A DNA stretch of 37,250 nt from Cyanobacteria bacterium OH_CDB_20 (GCA_023415935.1 JAEZIX010000019.1:1-37250); one strand, 5' to 3'. Numbered from the stretch's first letter, positions 1 to 8,374 are shown. The notes: generated from the sequence alone by a model not told the origin. Translations and numbers: made by a program.

Positions 1-860
1 TCATTTTTAAAGTTAGCATCATTGCCAGCGATAGCGACAACTTTGTCAGCCTTAGAGTTATTGAAGTTTATGTCATTGTCAGCTTTGACGAATGACTTAG
101 TGACTTTAGAGTTGTTGCTGAAGTTAGAGTTGTTACCAGCCAAGACAGCAGATTTGCGAATTGTAGAGTTGTCAACTATAGTGTCATTTCCTGATTTTAA
201 TACAGACAATTTAGCATTAGAATCTTTAATGTTGATATTGTTGCTTGCGTTGATAAATGATAACTCTGATTTAGCATTGTTTGTAAATGAAACATCATTA
301 CCTGCTAAAGCGACTGTCTTATCAGCTTTCGAATTGTTGAAATTAATGTCGTTGCTTGAATTTAATAAAGATAATTCAGCTGTTGAGTCAGTAAGACTGA
401 TGTTTTTACCTGCGTTGATAGCAGAGATGTATGAAGTAGAACCGTTTGTAAGGTTAACATCATTATCGGCAGAAACGATAGCTGTTCTGATAGAAGAATT
501 ACTAAAGGCAGCGTCGTGACCTGCTAATAGAAGCGAAGTATCAACAGATGAATTAGTAAAGTTTATATCATTATTCGCTTTAATGAATGCTAAGGTTGCT
601 TCTGAACTATTATTGAAGGTTGCATCGTTTTTGGCTAAAGCAATAACTTTGTCAGCTTTAGAGTTGTCAAATGCAATATTATCAGCGCTAATTATTGATA
701 GTTTTACTTCTGAACTGTTATTGAAACTAGCGTTATTATTTGCAATAGCTGCAACTATATTTGTTTTAGAATTGTTAAAATTAATGTCGTTCATAGAGTA
801 AAGTACAGCATTGCTTATGCTTGAATTATTTGCATTTAAATTATTGCCTGCAAATCCTAT
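1..860 (-). repeat. Array of about fifteen 18-19-residue beta-helix repeats in the TpsA protein
   Basis: On the minus strand, units of 18 or 19 codons follow one another. They have the pattern N-D-[IV]-x-F-x-N-S-x(3)-x-hydrophobic-x-A-x; examples are NDINFNNSKADKTVALAG and NDATFNNSSEATLAFIKAN. About fifteen units lie between 860 and 1, and the array continues off the window. The SKADK-type unit recurs at roughly every third to sixth position, which suggests higher-order duplication. Confidence 0.85.
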
Positions 861-3800
861 GCCGCTATTAATTTTTGAGTCTGTTATTTGTAAAGTATTA
901 GCAGCTGCCAATAAACCGACTCCTGCTTCCGTGTTATTTAATACATCAACATCTTTTCCAAGTGCAACCAATGTATTTGATTTAACATTTGAAAGAGTTG
1001 TTTTTTCTGTGATTGAAGCTGCTCCGACTACATTTCCGTTAGAGTTGGAAACACTTGCATTCTTAAGTCCTAGTGCAATTATATTTGCACTTTGAGCATT
1101 AGCAGAATCTGTGTTTTTTGTATTTATATTATTAAATGTTGTGTTTGTTAAACTTCCTGCAATTAAGTTACCGGAAACACTTGAATTCGTTACACTTACA
1201 TCGTTGAAAGATGCAGCATATATATTTTTAGCTATTGCGTTTGTTATTGTATCTCTATTTTCAGAGTCTGTTCCTAATAAGCTGTCTAAGAAATCTGAAG
1301 AACCAAATATACTTTTGATTCCATCTAAGATAGAGCTGTCAATAATTGATGTTGCTATGCTCATTATATTGGTGTTATAAGCAGAAATTGTATTTCCTGC
1401 TGTTACCGTATCCATAACAATATCTTTGCCAAATGCTGTAATGTTGTTTGCAGCACTTGAATTTGTAATTGATACTTTATTGCCAGAGCTAATTGATAAT
1501 AAGCCTGATAGGCCGCTTAGGCTTGTTATTTTTGAAAGATCAAGCGTAGATAAATCACCTTTTAATAAAGTAATAATATCATCGGAGTTGTCTTTTATTC
1601 CGTTTATCAAAGCGTCTGTATCTAATGTGAATTTGTTTGCAATAATATCATTAGCTGAAGTTGAACCTTCAATTGATATATTATCAGCGTATGCTTCAAT
1701 ATTACCTGAAGTGGTTGTTAAATTTTCAATTTCAACAGTTCCTTTGTTTTCTGAATTAAGGAATTTAACAGAACCAAGAGCTAACTGTTTGTTTTCAGCT
1801 GTTGCTATTAATGAGCCAGCAGTAGTATTTGAAACAGTTATGTTATTTGCAAGCATACTAGCACTATTTGTTACTGTTGTGTCAGAAACTGTAATATTTC
1901 CTCTACCGATTTCATTTAGTGATGTGCCAGCTTTTTGGGCTAGAACATTTAGTCCATCTAGTAAGCTGTTATTAATTGTATATAAAGATGTTCCTTCTTC
2001 AGACGTTAGGTTCAAGCTGTTCGCAACAGAAGAAGAAATCTCTATTGTTCCTGCATTTTGAGCTACAGCTGTAACATCACCTAAAGTAGAAGATGTTATT
2101 GTAATGTCTTTTTGAGAAGTTAAATCTGCTGCTGCAGTGGTTGAATCATCAATATCTATATCGGCAGCAAATGCTTTTACATTACCAAATTGAGATTTGT
2201 TAGAAATTGAAAGATCGCCACCTGATTGAGTTGTTGTACTTGATATTTTAATGCCCAAGCCATATATATCAGAAGTTTCAGCATTAGCATTAGCTGTTAA
2301 ATCACCAGAGCCTGCAGATGTATTTGATATATCGATTTGGTTTGCAATAACACCTAATTTACCGCCTACTTGAGTTCCTGTAACTTCAACATTTCCTCTT
2401 GATTTTGTTGTTGTTAAAGTTCCAGTGCCAAGAATAAGTTCTCCAGTTGTATTAGTTGTTTCTATAGATTCAGCACTCATGTCGCCTGCAATAGTAGAGC
2501 CTGTAACAGCAATATTGCCATTTGTTGAAGCTGTAACATTACCAGCACTTGAAGTTGTAGAATAAGTGTTTAGCTTGTTTAATGTAATATCTTGAGCCGC
2601 ATTTGCAATAACATTGCCATAGACACTTGAGTTATCTATACCGACTGTTGTTCCTGCAATTGCTGTTAAGTTTCCTGATATATTAGAGTTGTTTTTAACT
2701 ACAACAGAATCAGCTGAAGTCAAAGTTGAAGCTGAAGCTGTATCTGTTGTAGATGCTTTGTCTAATACAATGCTTGCAGCATCACGAGTAGGCGTTGTTG
2801 AATCTGTTCCGTATAAAATACTTTCATACTTTATGGTTACGGCTTTTGTATTTGCTTCTGCTGTTGCAATAATATTTTTTGCAGAAGAGTTTGTCATTTC
2901 AACTTTGTTGCCTTTTAAATTAGCTTCGCCGCCAATTGATGTTCCAGAAACAGTAACATCTTTTCTTGATGAAGTTTCTGTTGTTTTCGTTCCTTTTTTG
3001 AAAGGTATTCCTAAGAAAGAACCCATAATATCTTCTGAAGAACTTGTTGAAGTAAGTAATGATTCAGCAGTTAAACCACCAGCTAGATTTGAGCCGCTAA
3101 CTGCAATATTACCATTTGTTTTAGCTGTTACATCACCTGCTTCTAAAACAGTAGAATATGTATTTAAACCACTTAATGTAATATCTTGGGCTGCGTTTAC
3201 TATAACATTGCCTGTAACATTTGAATTTTCAACATTTAAAGTACCAGCTGTTATTGATGAAGGGTTATATAAATCTGTATTTGATTCTCCAGGTGTTGTT
3301 TTAATCAATGCTGGACTAGAAGGTGTTCCAGCTATAAAATCGCCTGCTGTAACAATATTTCTACCTAAAGCAGATTTGTAATCTCCGCTTTCTTGTCCTA
3401 ATGCTGTAGGCGTTCCTGTTGAAGGTTTGTATTCAGCTGCTACATTTTGAGCATTATTTAATTGAGCTCCAACAGCAAGACCTGTTAAGTCGTATCTCCA
3501 GCAATTGTCTGAACTATCCCAGTATACATCACGCCAGCCCACAACTGGAGCTTTATATTGGTATTCTCCGTTATTAATTCTAAATTTATCTAATGCTGAC
3601 TTTGTTTTGTCATCTATTCTAACCCATTTTGAACCATTCCATTCATATGTTTTACCGCTGTCAACGATAGTATAAGATGGTTTAGCGCCTTCTTTTAGTT
3701 CCCATACATAAGTTTGTATCCAGCCTGTAGGTGTCCAAGTATATGAAGTAGTAGTTCTATATTCTTTTGTAGTGTCTTTTCTTGAAATGCTTACAGTTGT

Positions 3801-5162
3801 ACCTGCTGTTGATTTTGTATCAAGGCTACCTGAAGTTAATCCTGAAATATAAACGCCTGCACCTTCAATTGTAGCAGTACCTAGTACAGTTGTATTTGTT
3901 AGTGAAACGCTACCTTTACCTGATGCAGTTGTGTCAGTGCCTGTTACATAAGATGTTTTGATTGTTTGGTAAGTTTCACCAAGTTTTCCTGCCATTAATG
4001 TAATTTCTTCGTCAGAAGCACTTGTGTATATTGTTTGTAATTTTGCTTTTACTGCATTTGAATCATTTATGTTGCAACCAAGAGAAGTTAAATAATCTCC
4101 AAGTGTAACTACTGTAGTAGCACCGTTTGTATTTAAGCCTGATTTTAAAGTAAGAGTTTTATCTAAGGTTTTTGCAATTAAATTTCCTATTACAGATGAA
4201 TCAACAATATCAATGTTTCCAATAAGTTCAAGATTAGAGTTTCCTGCTGTATCTAAAACTATTTTTCCGTCTATTGCTGAATTTATTGCAGCAATGCTTG
4301 ATTTTGCGTCATCACCATTTGCAATAAAATAAATTCTGCCAGTTGTTTTGTTTTTAACAGCTAGTGCAGAATCTTTTACAAGGATAGAGCTAATTATACT
4401 ATCACCATTATTATTTGTTGCAGAATATGTTATAGGATTGAGATTTTTTGTTATGTTACTTGTTGCATAAGTTGTAACATTAGTATCAGGATTAGTAGCG
4501 GCCAAGAATGTAACGCCATCAGCTGTTATAAATCTTATATTTCCGTTAGCTGTTATATCTGCGCCGTCTATCTTTATTCCTGGAGCAACAATATTTAAAT
4601 CTTTTGATATTCTCATAACAGCTACATTACTGAGATTACCTTCTCCAATTCGGATATCACCCAAAGCACCCTTATTAGTTAAAGTTATATTTCCGTATTT
4701 ATTACCGTCCCAATTTACATCGTGTGTTGTAAGCATTAATGATGCAACATTAACGATAGAGCCGTTTTGGAATAATATACCGTTAGGGTTAGAAATTATA
4801 AGTTGACCGTCAGCACCGCTTGTTGAAAGCATGCCTGCAAACTTAGAAAGTCCTGTATTTACTTTGTTTAAAGCTACTTGGCCGTTTGCGCCAAAATTGA
4901 AATCAAGTTTGTTTCCTGCTCCTACATTAAGCCAGTCCCAAATTATGGTATTTCCGTTGCCGTTAATGCCTAATTGAGCGTTAGTTCCTGTGTTTTGTAG
5001 GAGAGCCGCGCCGCCTCTATCTTGAATTTGTGCGCCATAACCGTCTGAGCCGCCCGTAAATATTACGTCAGCAGCCATAACTGGAAGAGTAACATCAAAA
5101 AACGAAACTGCTAAAAGTGTAACAGACAGCAGTTTTTTTAAGCTTGCCTTAAAGTTTCTCAT
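1..5162 (-). CDS. TpsA-type filamentous haemagglutinin-like exoprotein (C-terminus outside window)
   Basis: At least 1720 codons are open from the ATG at 5162 to the window edge, with no stop in this frame. Residues 1-30 form a signal peptide (KKLLSVTLLAVSFF core, cut near VMA/ADV). A TPS secretion domain follows, with the family's NPNG motif at residues 125-128 and a VNVASLMLTT stretch shortly after. The rest is Asn/Ser/Thr/Ala-rich with regularly spaced hydrophobic residues, as expected of a right-handed beta-helix. It includes an aromatic-rich insert (about residues 461-557), a 198-residue imperfect tandem duplication, and a terminal array of 18-19-residue repeats. The upstream sequence CTGAAAGGTTA gives an AAAGG ribosome-binding site. 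The divergent neighbour at 5417 is the probable outer-membrane transporter. The likely role is a secreted adhesin or contact-dependent effector. The target and the C-terminal activity cannot be seen. Confidence 0.88.
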   Translation of the reverse strand, partial: MRNFKASLKKLLSVTLLAVSFFDVTLPVMAADVIFTGGSDGYGAQIQDRGGAALLQNTGTNAQLGINGNGNTIIWDWLNVGAGNKLDFNFGANGQVALNKVNTGLSKFAGMLSTSGADGQLIISNPNGILFQNGSIVNVASLMLTTHDVNWDGNKYGNITLTNKGALGDIRIGEGNLSNVAVMRISKDLNIVAPGIKIDGADITANGNIRFITADGVTFLAATNPDTNVTTYATSNITKNLNPITYSATNNNGDSIISSILVKDSALAVKNKTTGRIYFIANGDDAKSSIAAINSAIDGKIVLDTAGNSNLELIGNIDIVDSSVIGNLIAKTLDKTLTLKSGLNTNGATTVVTLGDYLTSLGCNINDSNAVKAKLQTIYTSASDEEITLMAGKLGETYQTIKTSYVTGTDTTASGKGSVSLTNTTVLGTATIEGAGVYISGLTSGSLDTKSTAGTTVSISRKDTTKEYRTTTSYTWTPTGWIQTYVWELKEGAKPSYTIVDSGKTYEWNGSKWVRIDDKTKSALDKFRINNGEYQYKAPVVGWRDVYWDSSDNCWRYDLTGLAVGAQLNNAQNVAAEYKPSTGTPTALGQESGDYKSALGRNIVTAGDFIAGTPSSPALIKTTPGESNTDLYNPSSITAGTLNVENSNVTGNVIVNAAQDITLSGLNTYSTVLEAGDVTAKTNGNIAVSGSNLAGGLTAESLLTSTSSSEDIMGSFLGIPFKKGTKTTETSSRKDVTVSGTSIGGEANLKGNKVEMTNSSAKNIIATAEANTKAVTIKYESILYGTDSTTPTRDAASIVLDKASTTDTASASTLTSADSVVVKNNSNISGNLTAIAGTTVGIDNSSVYGNVIANAAQDITLNKLNTYSTTSSAGNVTASTNGNIAVTGSTIAGDMSAESIETTNTTGELILGTGTLTTTKSRGNVEVTGTQVGGKLGVIANQIDISNTSAGSGDLTANANAETSDIYGLGIKISSTTTQSGGDLSISNKSQFGNVKAFAADIDIDDSTTAAADLTSQKDITITSSTLGDVTAVAQNAGTIEISSSVANSLNLTSEEGTSLYTINNSLLDGLNVLAQKAGTSLNEIGRGNITVSDTTVTNSASMLANNITVSNTTAGSLIATAENKQLALGSVKFLNSENKGTVEIENLTTTSGNIEAYADNISIEGSTSANDIIANKFTLDTDALINGIKDNSDDIITLLKGDLSTLDLSKITSLSGLSGLLSISSGNKVSITNSSAANNITAFGKDIVMDTVTAGNTISAYNTNIMSIATSIIDSSILDGIKSIFGSSDFLDSLLGTDSENRDTITNAIAKNIYAASFNDVSVTNSSVSGNLIAGSLTNTTFNNINTKNTDSANAQSANIIALGLKNASVSNSNGNVVGAASITEKTTLSNVKSNTLVALGKDVDVLNNTEAGVGLLAAANTLQITDSKINSGIGFAGNNLNANNSSISNAVLYSMNDINFNNSKTNIVAAIANNNASFNNSSEVKLSIISADNIAFDNSKADKVIALAKNDATFNNSSEATLAFIKANNDINFTNSSVDTSLLLAGHDAAFSNSSIRTAIVSADNDVNLTNGSTSYISAINAGKNISLTDSTAELSLLNSSNDINFNNSKADKTVALAGNDVSFTNNAKSELSFINASNNINIKDSNAKLSVLKSGNDTIVDNSTIRKSAVLAGNNSNFSNNSKVTKSFVKADNDINFNNSKADKVVAIAGNDANFKN
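2055..3245 (-). repeat. 198-codon imperfect tandem duplication inside tpsA
   Basis: Two consecutive segments share an ordered set of motifs: NAAQDITL, LNTYST, TNGNIAV, then G(T/S)xxGG-type turns and a SR-K/G-x-V-x-V-x-G-T block. The DNA of the NAAQDITL stretch starts at 3181 in one copy and 2587 in the other, an offset of 594 bp (198 codons). The outer limits of each copy are approximate because the similarity fades. Confidence 0.75.
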
Positions 5163-5205
5163 ATCTCTATAACCTTTCAGTTTTTATTTGTTTTATAAAT
5201 TGTAA

Positions 5206-5233
5206 ATTATAAAATTATATATAAATGGGTAAA
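5206..5233 (-). promoter_or_regulatory. Candidate promoter for tpsA
   Basis: Read on the minus strand there is a TTTACC box (5233-5228), a 16-bp spacer and TATAAT (5211-5206), about 44 bp before the tpsA start. It was found by eye in a very AT-rich region, so chance matches are likely. Confidence 0.4.
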
Positions 5234-5282
5234 CTAATTAATTTATTACTAATAACATAGTAATTATAGTTGAAACTAAAAC

Positions 5283-5324
5283 TTGTAAAAAATTTTTTTG
5301 TCAATTGTTGTAAAAAATTTACAA
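5283..5324. promoter_or_regulatory. Possible operator: repeated TTGTAAAAAATTT boxes
   Basis: The sequence TTGTAAAAAATTT occurs twice, at 5283-5295 and 5308-5320, with starts 25 bp apart. The second copy is part of the 17-bp palindrome TTGTAAAAAATTTACAA (5308-5324; 7-bp arms around AAA). The boxes lie in the space between the divergent tpsA and tpsB genes, where a regulator could act on both. No cognate regulator is visible. Confidence 0.35.
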
Positions 5325-5352
5325 TTATTGTAGTAATCGGAATTATTTATTG

Positions 5353-5363
5353 TATGCTATTAT
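5353..5363 (+). promoter_or_regulatory. Candidate extended -10 promoter for tpsB
   Basis: TATGCTATTAT contains an extended -10 (TGcTATTAT) 53 bp upstream of the tpsB start. The same 11-mer, allowing T/A at one position, precedes the genes at 8511 and 17813. No good -35 box is seen. Confidence 0.4.
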
Positions 5364-5416
5364 TAAAATGAAATTGCATTTTAGTTACAAATTATATTAG
5401 AGATGAGAGCTTAAAT

Positions 5417-7183
5417 ATGAAGAAATTACTTCTTGTTACTGCTTGTGTGTTATTTTCATCCGGAATGGCATATTCTGCAGATCCCATACTAATGAATGGT
5501 TCTAACCCGGGTGTAATTAATAGACAAAATTTAATGCAACTAAATGAATCCATCAACGAAAAGCAAAATATTGCCCCTGTTGTTTCTGACCCTAAAAAAA
5601 CACAAAAAGATGAGCCCGCGCCTTCTGATAAAAATGTTCTAAAGGGCGATTTGGTTTATAATCCCCAATTTAAACTTAACAAAATAGTATTTAAAGGGAA
5701 TAAAGTTTATTCTGATAAACAACTTTCTTCTCTTTCGACTAATATAATCGGTAAAGATGTTTATCTTGAAGATGTAATGAATTTAACTATTGAAGTTAGC
5801 CGTTTTTACCAGAAAAACGGTTATTTGACTTCTTATGCTTATCTTGAACCTCAAGAAATCAAAGACGGCGTTGTTGTTATCAATGTAAAAGAAAGTCAAG
5901 TCAAAGTTAAAGAAGTATATGGTAATCGCTGGGAAAGAGATTGGTACATAAACAATCTTTTGGTTAGCGGCAAAGGATTAAGTGATAGACAAGTTTTTAA
6001 CTCAAAAGCTCTTCAAGGAGCTATGAAAAATATTAATAAAGAAGCCTATATGAAAGGTTCTGCTGAAATCACAAAAGATAAAAATGATGATACAGTAGTA
6101 AAATTGCATATAGCAGACAGGTTCCCTGTCAGTCTTGATGTTTCCTGGGATGACTTTGGTCGTAACTATACAGGAAGGCAAAGAGCTACAACTATATTAG
6201 GAATCGATAACCTTACAGGAATGGGCGACAAAATATATGGCGGTGCAATTCTTGCAAACGGTTCTACAGGTGCTTTGGCAGGATACCAAATACCAATAAG
6301 CCCATATGGAACAAAACTTTCATTTGATTATTCTTATTCAAGAGTTGACCTTGGTGGGCCTTATAAACCTTTTAACATTAGAGGAAATTCTACAGATTAC
6401 GTTATAAGAATTGTCCAACCTATTAAAAATACTGCAAGTACTGAGATAAATGCGTCAATTGCTGTTGATGCTCTTAATTCAAGAACAGAAATGAGAGCAT
6501 TGGGACAAAATATATCAGACTATAGATTAAGAGTATTGAGAACCGGTATTTACGGAATGCATGATGATAAATCAGGACGTTATCTAGGTAGTTTCGGAGT
6601 TGATATGGGAACTTCCGCTCTTGGCGCAAGTTCTAATACACAAAATGGTCCTCAAAGCTCTTTTTATAAGTTAGTTTCTAATGTAACAAGAGTTCAAAGA
6701 CTTCCTAAGAAAAGTCTAGGTATTGTAAGAATAAACGGACAATACTCTCCTCAGTCTTTGTATCCGGCTGAACAAATGTATTTGGGTGGTGCATACTCAC
6801 TAAGAGGTTATCAGCCAAGTGAAATCATCGGGGATTATGGGGTTGCAGGTTCTTTAGAATACAGAACTCCAATTCCAAAATTAGAAAAAATATTACCTGA
6901 AAAAATAAAATCTTGGGCTGACAAAGTAAAAATTGCTGTTTTCTATGATTGGGGTTATGTAAATGACCACAAAAACTTATATGGATACCGTGATCATTTT
7001 CTTCAAAGTGTAGGCGTTGGTACGTATATCAATCTTACAGAAGCAATATCTGCGCAAGTTGGGGTAGGTATTCCATTAGGTAAAAAACATTATAATGATG
7101 ATGCAGCAAGGCTCTACTTCTCAATTAATACAGAAGTTGATAGAATATTTATGAAACCTAAAGAAAAACTCGAAAAACTGTAA
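5417..7183 (+). CDS. Two-partner secretion outer-membrane transporter (TpsB, FhaC/ShlB family)
   Basis: This 588-aa protein should form an outer-membrane beta-barrel that exports the TpsA protein encoded divergently on its left. Residues 1-21 are a signal peptide (LLLVTACVLFSSGMAYSA). A polar linker follows, then two POTRA domains: about 86-160, starting FKLNKIVFKGNKVYSDKQL with a typical GYLTSYAYLEPQ, and about 161-233. The barrel runs from about 238 to 578. The conserved loop-6 motif of the Omp85/TpsB superfamily is seen as SLRGYQP near residue 462, in the context of GDYGVAGSLEYRTP. The final strand ends VDRIF, but a charged ten-residue tail follows, whereas these barrels normally end in an aromatic residue. 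The start is set by the signal peptide. A terminator follows the stop, so the gene is probably transcribed alone. Confidence 0.93.
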   Translation: MKKLLLVTACVLFSSGMAYSADPILMNGSNPGVINRQNLMQLNESINEKQNIAPVVSDPKKTQKDEPAPSDKNVLKGDLVYNPQFKLNKIVFKGNKVYSDKQLSSLSTNIIGKDVYLEDVMNLTIEVSRFYQKNGYLTSYAYLEPQEIKDGVVVINVKESQVKVKEVYGNRWERDWYINNLLVSGKGLSDRQVFNSKALQGAMKNINKEAYMKGSAEITKDKNDDTVVKLHIADRFPVSLDVSWDDFGRNYTGRQRATTILGIDNLTGMGDKIYGGAILANGSTGALAGYQIPISPYGTKLSFDYSYSRVDLGGPYKPFNIRGNSTDYVIRIVQPIKNTASTEINASIAVDALNSRTEMRALGQNISDYRLRVLRTGIYGMHDDKSGRYLGSFGVDMGTSALGASSNTQNGPQSSFYKLVSNVTRVQRLPKKSLGIVRINGQYSPQSLYPAEQMYLGGAYSLRGYQPSEIIGDYGVAGSLEYRTPIPKLEKILPEKIKSWADKVKIAVFYDWGYVNDHKNLYGYRDHFLQSVGVGTYINLTEAISAQVGVGIPLGKKHYNDDAARLYFSINTEVDRIFMKPKEKLEKL

Positions 7184-7206
7184 TTTGTTTGAAAATATAT
7201 AATTAT

Positions 7207-7240
7207 AAAAGGTTTGAATTATTATTCAGACCTTTTTTAT
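7207..7240 (+). terminator. Rho-independent terminator after tpsB
   Basis: AAAGGTTTGAA (7208-7218) pairs with TTCAGACCTTT (7225-7235) as an 11-bp stem with one G-U pair and a six-base loop, running into a T-tract. It lies 24 bp after the tpsB stop. Confidence 0.85.
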
Positions 7241-7292
7241 TTATGTTTTTTGTTACAATTCGTTAACAAAGAACATAAATAACTAAAGAAAC

Positions 7293-7348
7293 ATATCCCT
7301 TAAGACGACTAATTAGGAGTAACGTGTAATCTTCTCTCAAAGGGATAT
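7293..7348 (+). promoter_or_regulatory. Potential RBS-sequestering hairpin upstream of the HExxH gene
   Basis: ATATCCCTT (7293-7301) is a perfect complement of AAGGGATAT (7340-7348). The right arm contains the AGGG Shine-Dalgarno of the gene starting at 7355. The 38-nt loop carries an AGGAG followed by GTG TAA, which resembles a start-stop mini-ORF. The fold would hide the ribosome-binding site. No known riboswitch was recognised. Confidence 0.45.
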
Positions 7349-7354
7349 TAAATA

Positions 7355-7915
7355 ATGAAAAAGATGTTCTTAGTTTTGACAGCATTATTTGTGCTGTCAA
7401 TAAATCAAGCATTTGCTTATAATTTAAATAATTTTTCAGATGATACAAAAGTTATCTCTGCCTTAAAAGTACTTGAAAACACTGGCTCTGATGATGTTTT
7501 CTCAAGACTTGAAAAAAGCAAAACACGAATTATTTTTTACGATTTAACTTTGATATCTTATTCTTATGCAAAGCATTATGCAGTTGCATCTACTGATGAA
7601 AATGGCAATAATTTTATACTTATAAATGAAAAATTCAAAAGTTCTCCTAAAGAAGCGATTGCTTGTTTAATTGCGCACGAAAGTGTACATCAGCTTTCTC
7701 AAGCGACTTTAGATGAAGAAACTCTCGCCACAAAAACAGAGGCGCAATGTTGGCTAAAATTAAAAGATTACGTTAACGCGTCATACCAAGATGATTTAGT
7801 AAACCGATTAAATAAATTGGCAACAATGTATAACAATTCGAATCCAAGCCAAGACCTGATAAAAATTTCAATTATGAACAATAGTTTCTATAAAGAACAA
7901 CTCGCTTTGAGATAG
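7355..7915 (+). CDS. Secreted HExxH metallopeptidase-like protein
   Basis: The 186-aa product has a clear signal peptide (MFLVLTALFVLSINQAFA, cut about residue 21) and so is exported. Residues 108-112 read HESVH, a zinc-binding HExxH motif within the helix AIACLIAHESVHQLSQ. The acidic run DEETLATKTEA (120-130) follows 8-18 residues later and could supply the third, glutamate zinc ligand of a gluzincin-type site. Two cysteines (104 and 132) flank the site and may form a disulphide. The protein is small, about one catalytic domain, and no binding domain is present. The substrate is unknown. It lies between the TPS genes and a small FxG protein, but the terminator upstream and its own leader hairpin argue for separate control. 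The ATG is preceded by AAAGGG at 7339-7344. Confidence 0.7.
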   Translation: MKKMFLVLTALFVLSINQAFAYNLNNFSDDTKVISALKVLENTGSDDVFSRLEKSKTRIIFYDLTLISYSYAKHYAVASTDENGNNFILINEKFKSSPKEAIACLIAHESVHQLSQATLDEETLATKTEAQCWLKLKDYVNASYQDDLVNRLNKLATMYNNSNPSQDLIKISIMNNSFYKEQLALR

Positions 7916-7965
7916 GCTGAAATTTGATTTCTCTTGTCAATGTTTCTATTATTTAAATAAAATTG

Positions 7966-7995
7966 TAAAATTTATTATCAGATAACAAAATTTTA
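7966..7995. repeat. Imperfect palindrome upstream of the small FxG gene
   Basis: TAAAATTT (7966-7973) and AAATTTTA (7988-7995) are inverted copies, with an inner TTATC-A-GATAA pair. It lies 50 bp after the HExxH gene and 50 bp before the next start. It could be a weak terminator or an operator. No T-tract follows, so neither role is settled. Confidence 0.4.
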
Positions 7996-8045
7996 TATTT
8001 ACACATTTTATTATTGAAGAGAGAGAGTTACAAAGGAAAAATTAA

Positions 8046-8333
8046 ATGCGAATACACAGCTCAAACATTATTTCAGCGCAAAACAAATCGGCTAATTTTA
8101 GAGGGACTTTTGTTGTAAGTGATAAAAGATTGCTTCAAAATTCTGATAATTATAAAAGATATTTGGCAGAAAGATTTGATAAGGTTATCGGAACATATGA
8201 TAAACAGATCCAAGAAGATGGGATTGTGTTAAAGTCATTATCTGAAAACGATACACTGGTTTTTCTTCAACTTAAGCAATTGGGTGTTGAATTCAATGCT
8301 ATGATTAATAAACCAAACAAAAAATCATATTAA
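8046..8333 (+). CDS. Small conserved-type protein with N-terminal FxG motif, function unknown
   Basis: This is a 95-aa protein with an AAAGGA ribosome-binding site seven bases before the ATG. It has no signal peptide and no membrane segment. The N-terminus (SAQNKSANFRGTFVVSD) carries a short Asn-rich leader ending in a phenylalanine-x-glycine element, a pattern I associate with many short proteins of Gastranaerophilales genomes; that is recall, not a search. The middle is basic and probably helical (NYKRYLAERFDKVIGTYDKQIQ), followed by a possible strand segment (DTLVFLQLKQLGVEFNAM). It is not obviously linked to its neighbours, which are the HExxH protein upstream and a membrane glycosyltransferase downstream behind its own promoter. 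No function is proposed. Confidence 0.65.
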   Translation: MRIHSSNIISAQNKSANFRGTFVVSDKRLLQNSDNYKRYLAERFDKVIGTYDKQIQEDGIVLKSLSENDTLVFLQLKQLGVEFNAMINKPNKKSY

Positions 8334-8374
8334 TTATATTCTTTAAAGCATTTTGTCTAATAAACTATAGTTTG

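Noticed and set aside
1..860. CRISPR-like regularly spaced repeats
   Set aside because: The period is 54-57 bp with no exact repeat/spacer division, every unit is in frame, and no cas genes are visible. They are protein repeats.
22..3381. Several plus-strand open frames of 70-230 codons across the left 3.4 kb
   Set aside because: They lie opposite the continuous TpsA frame, have Leu/Ser-rich composition without family motifs, and their repeats mirror the beta-helix repeats on the other strand.
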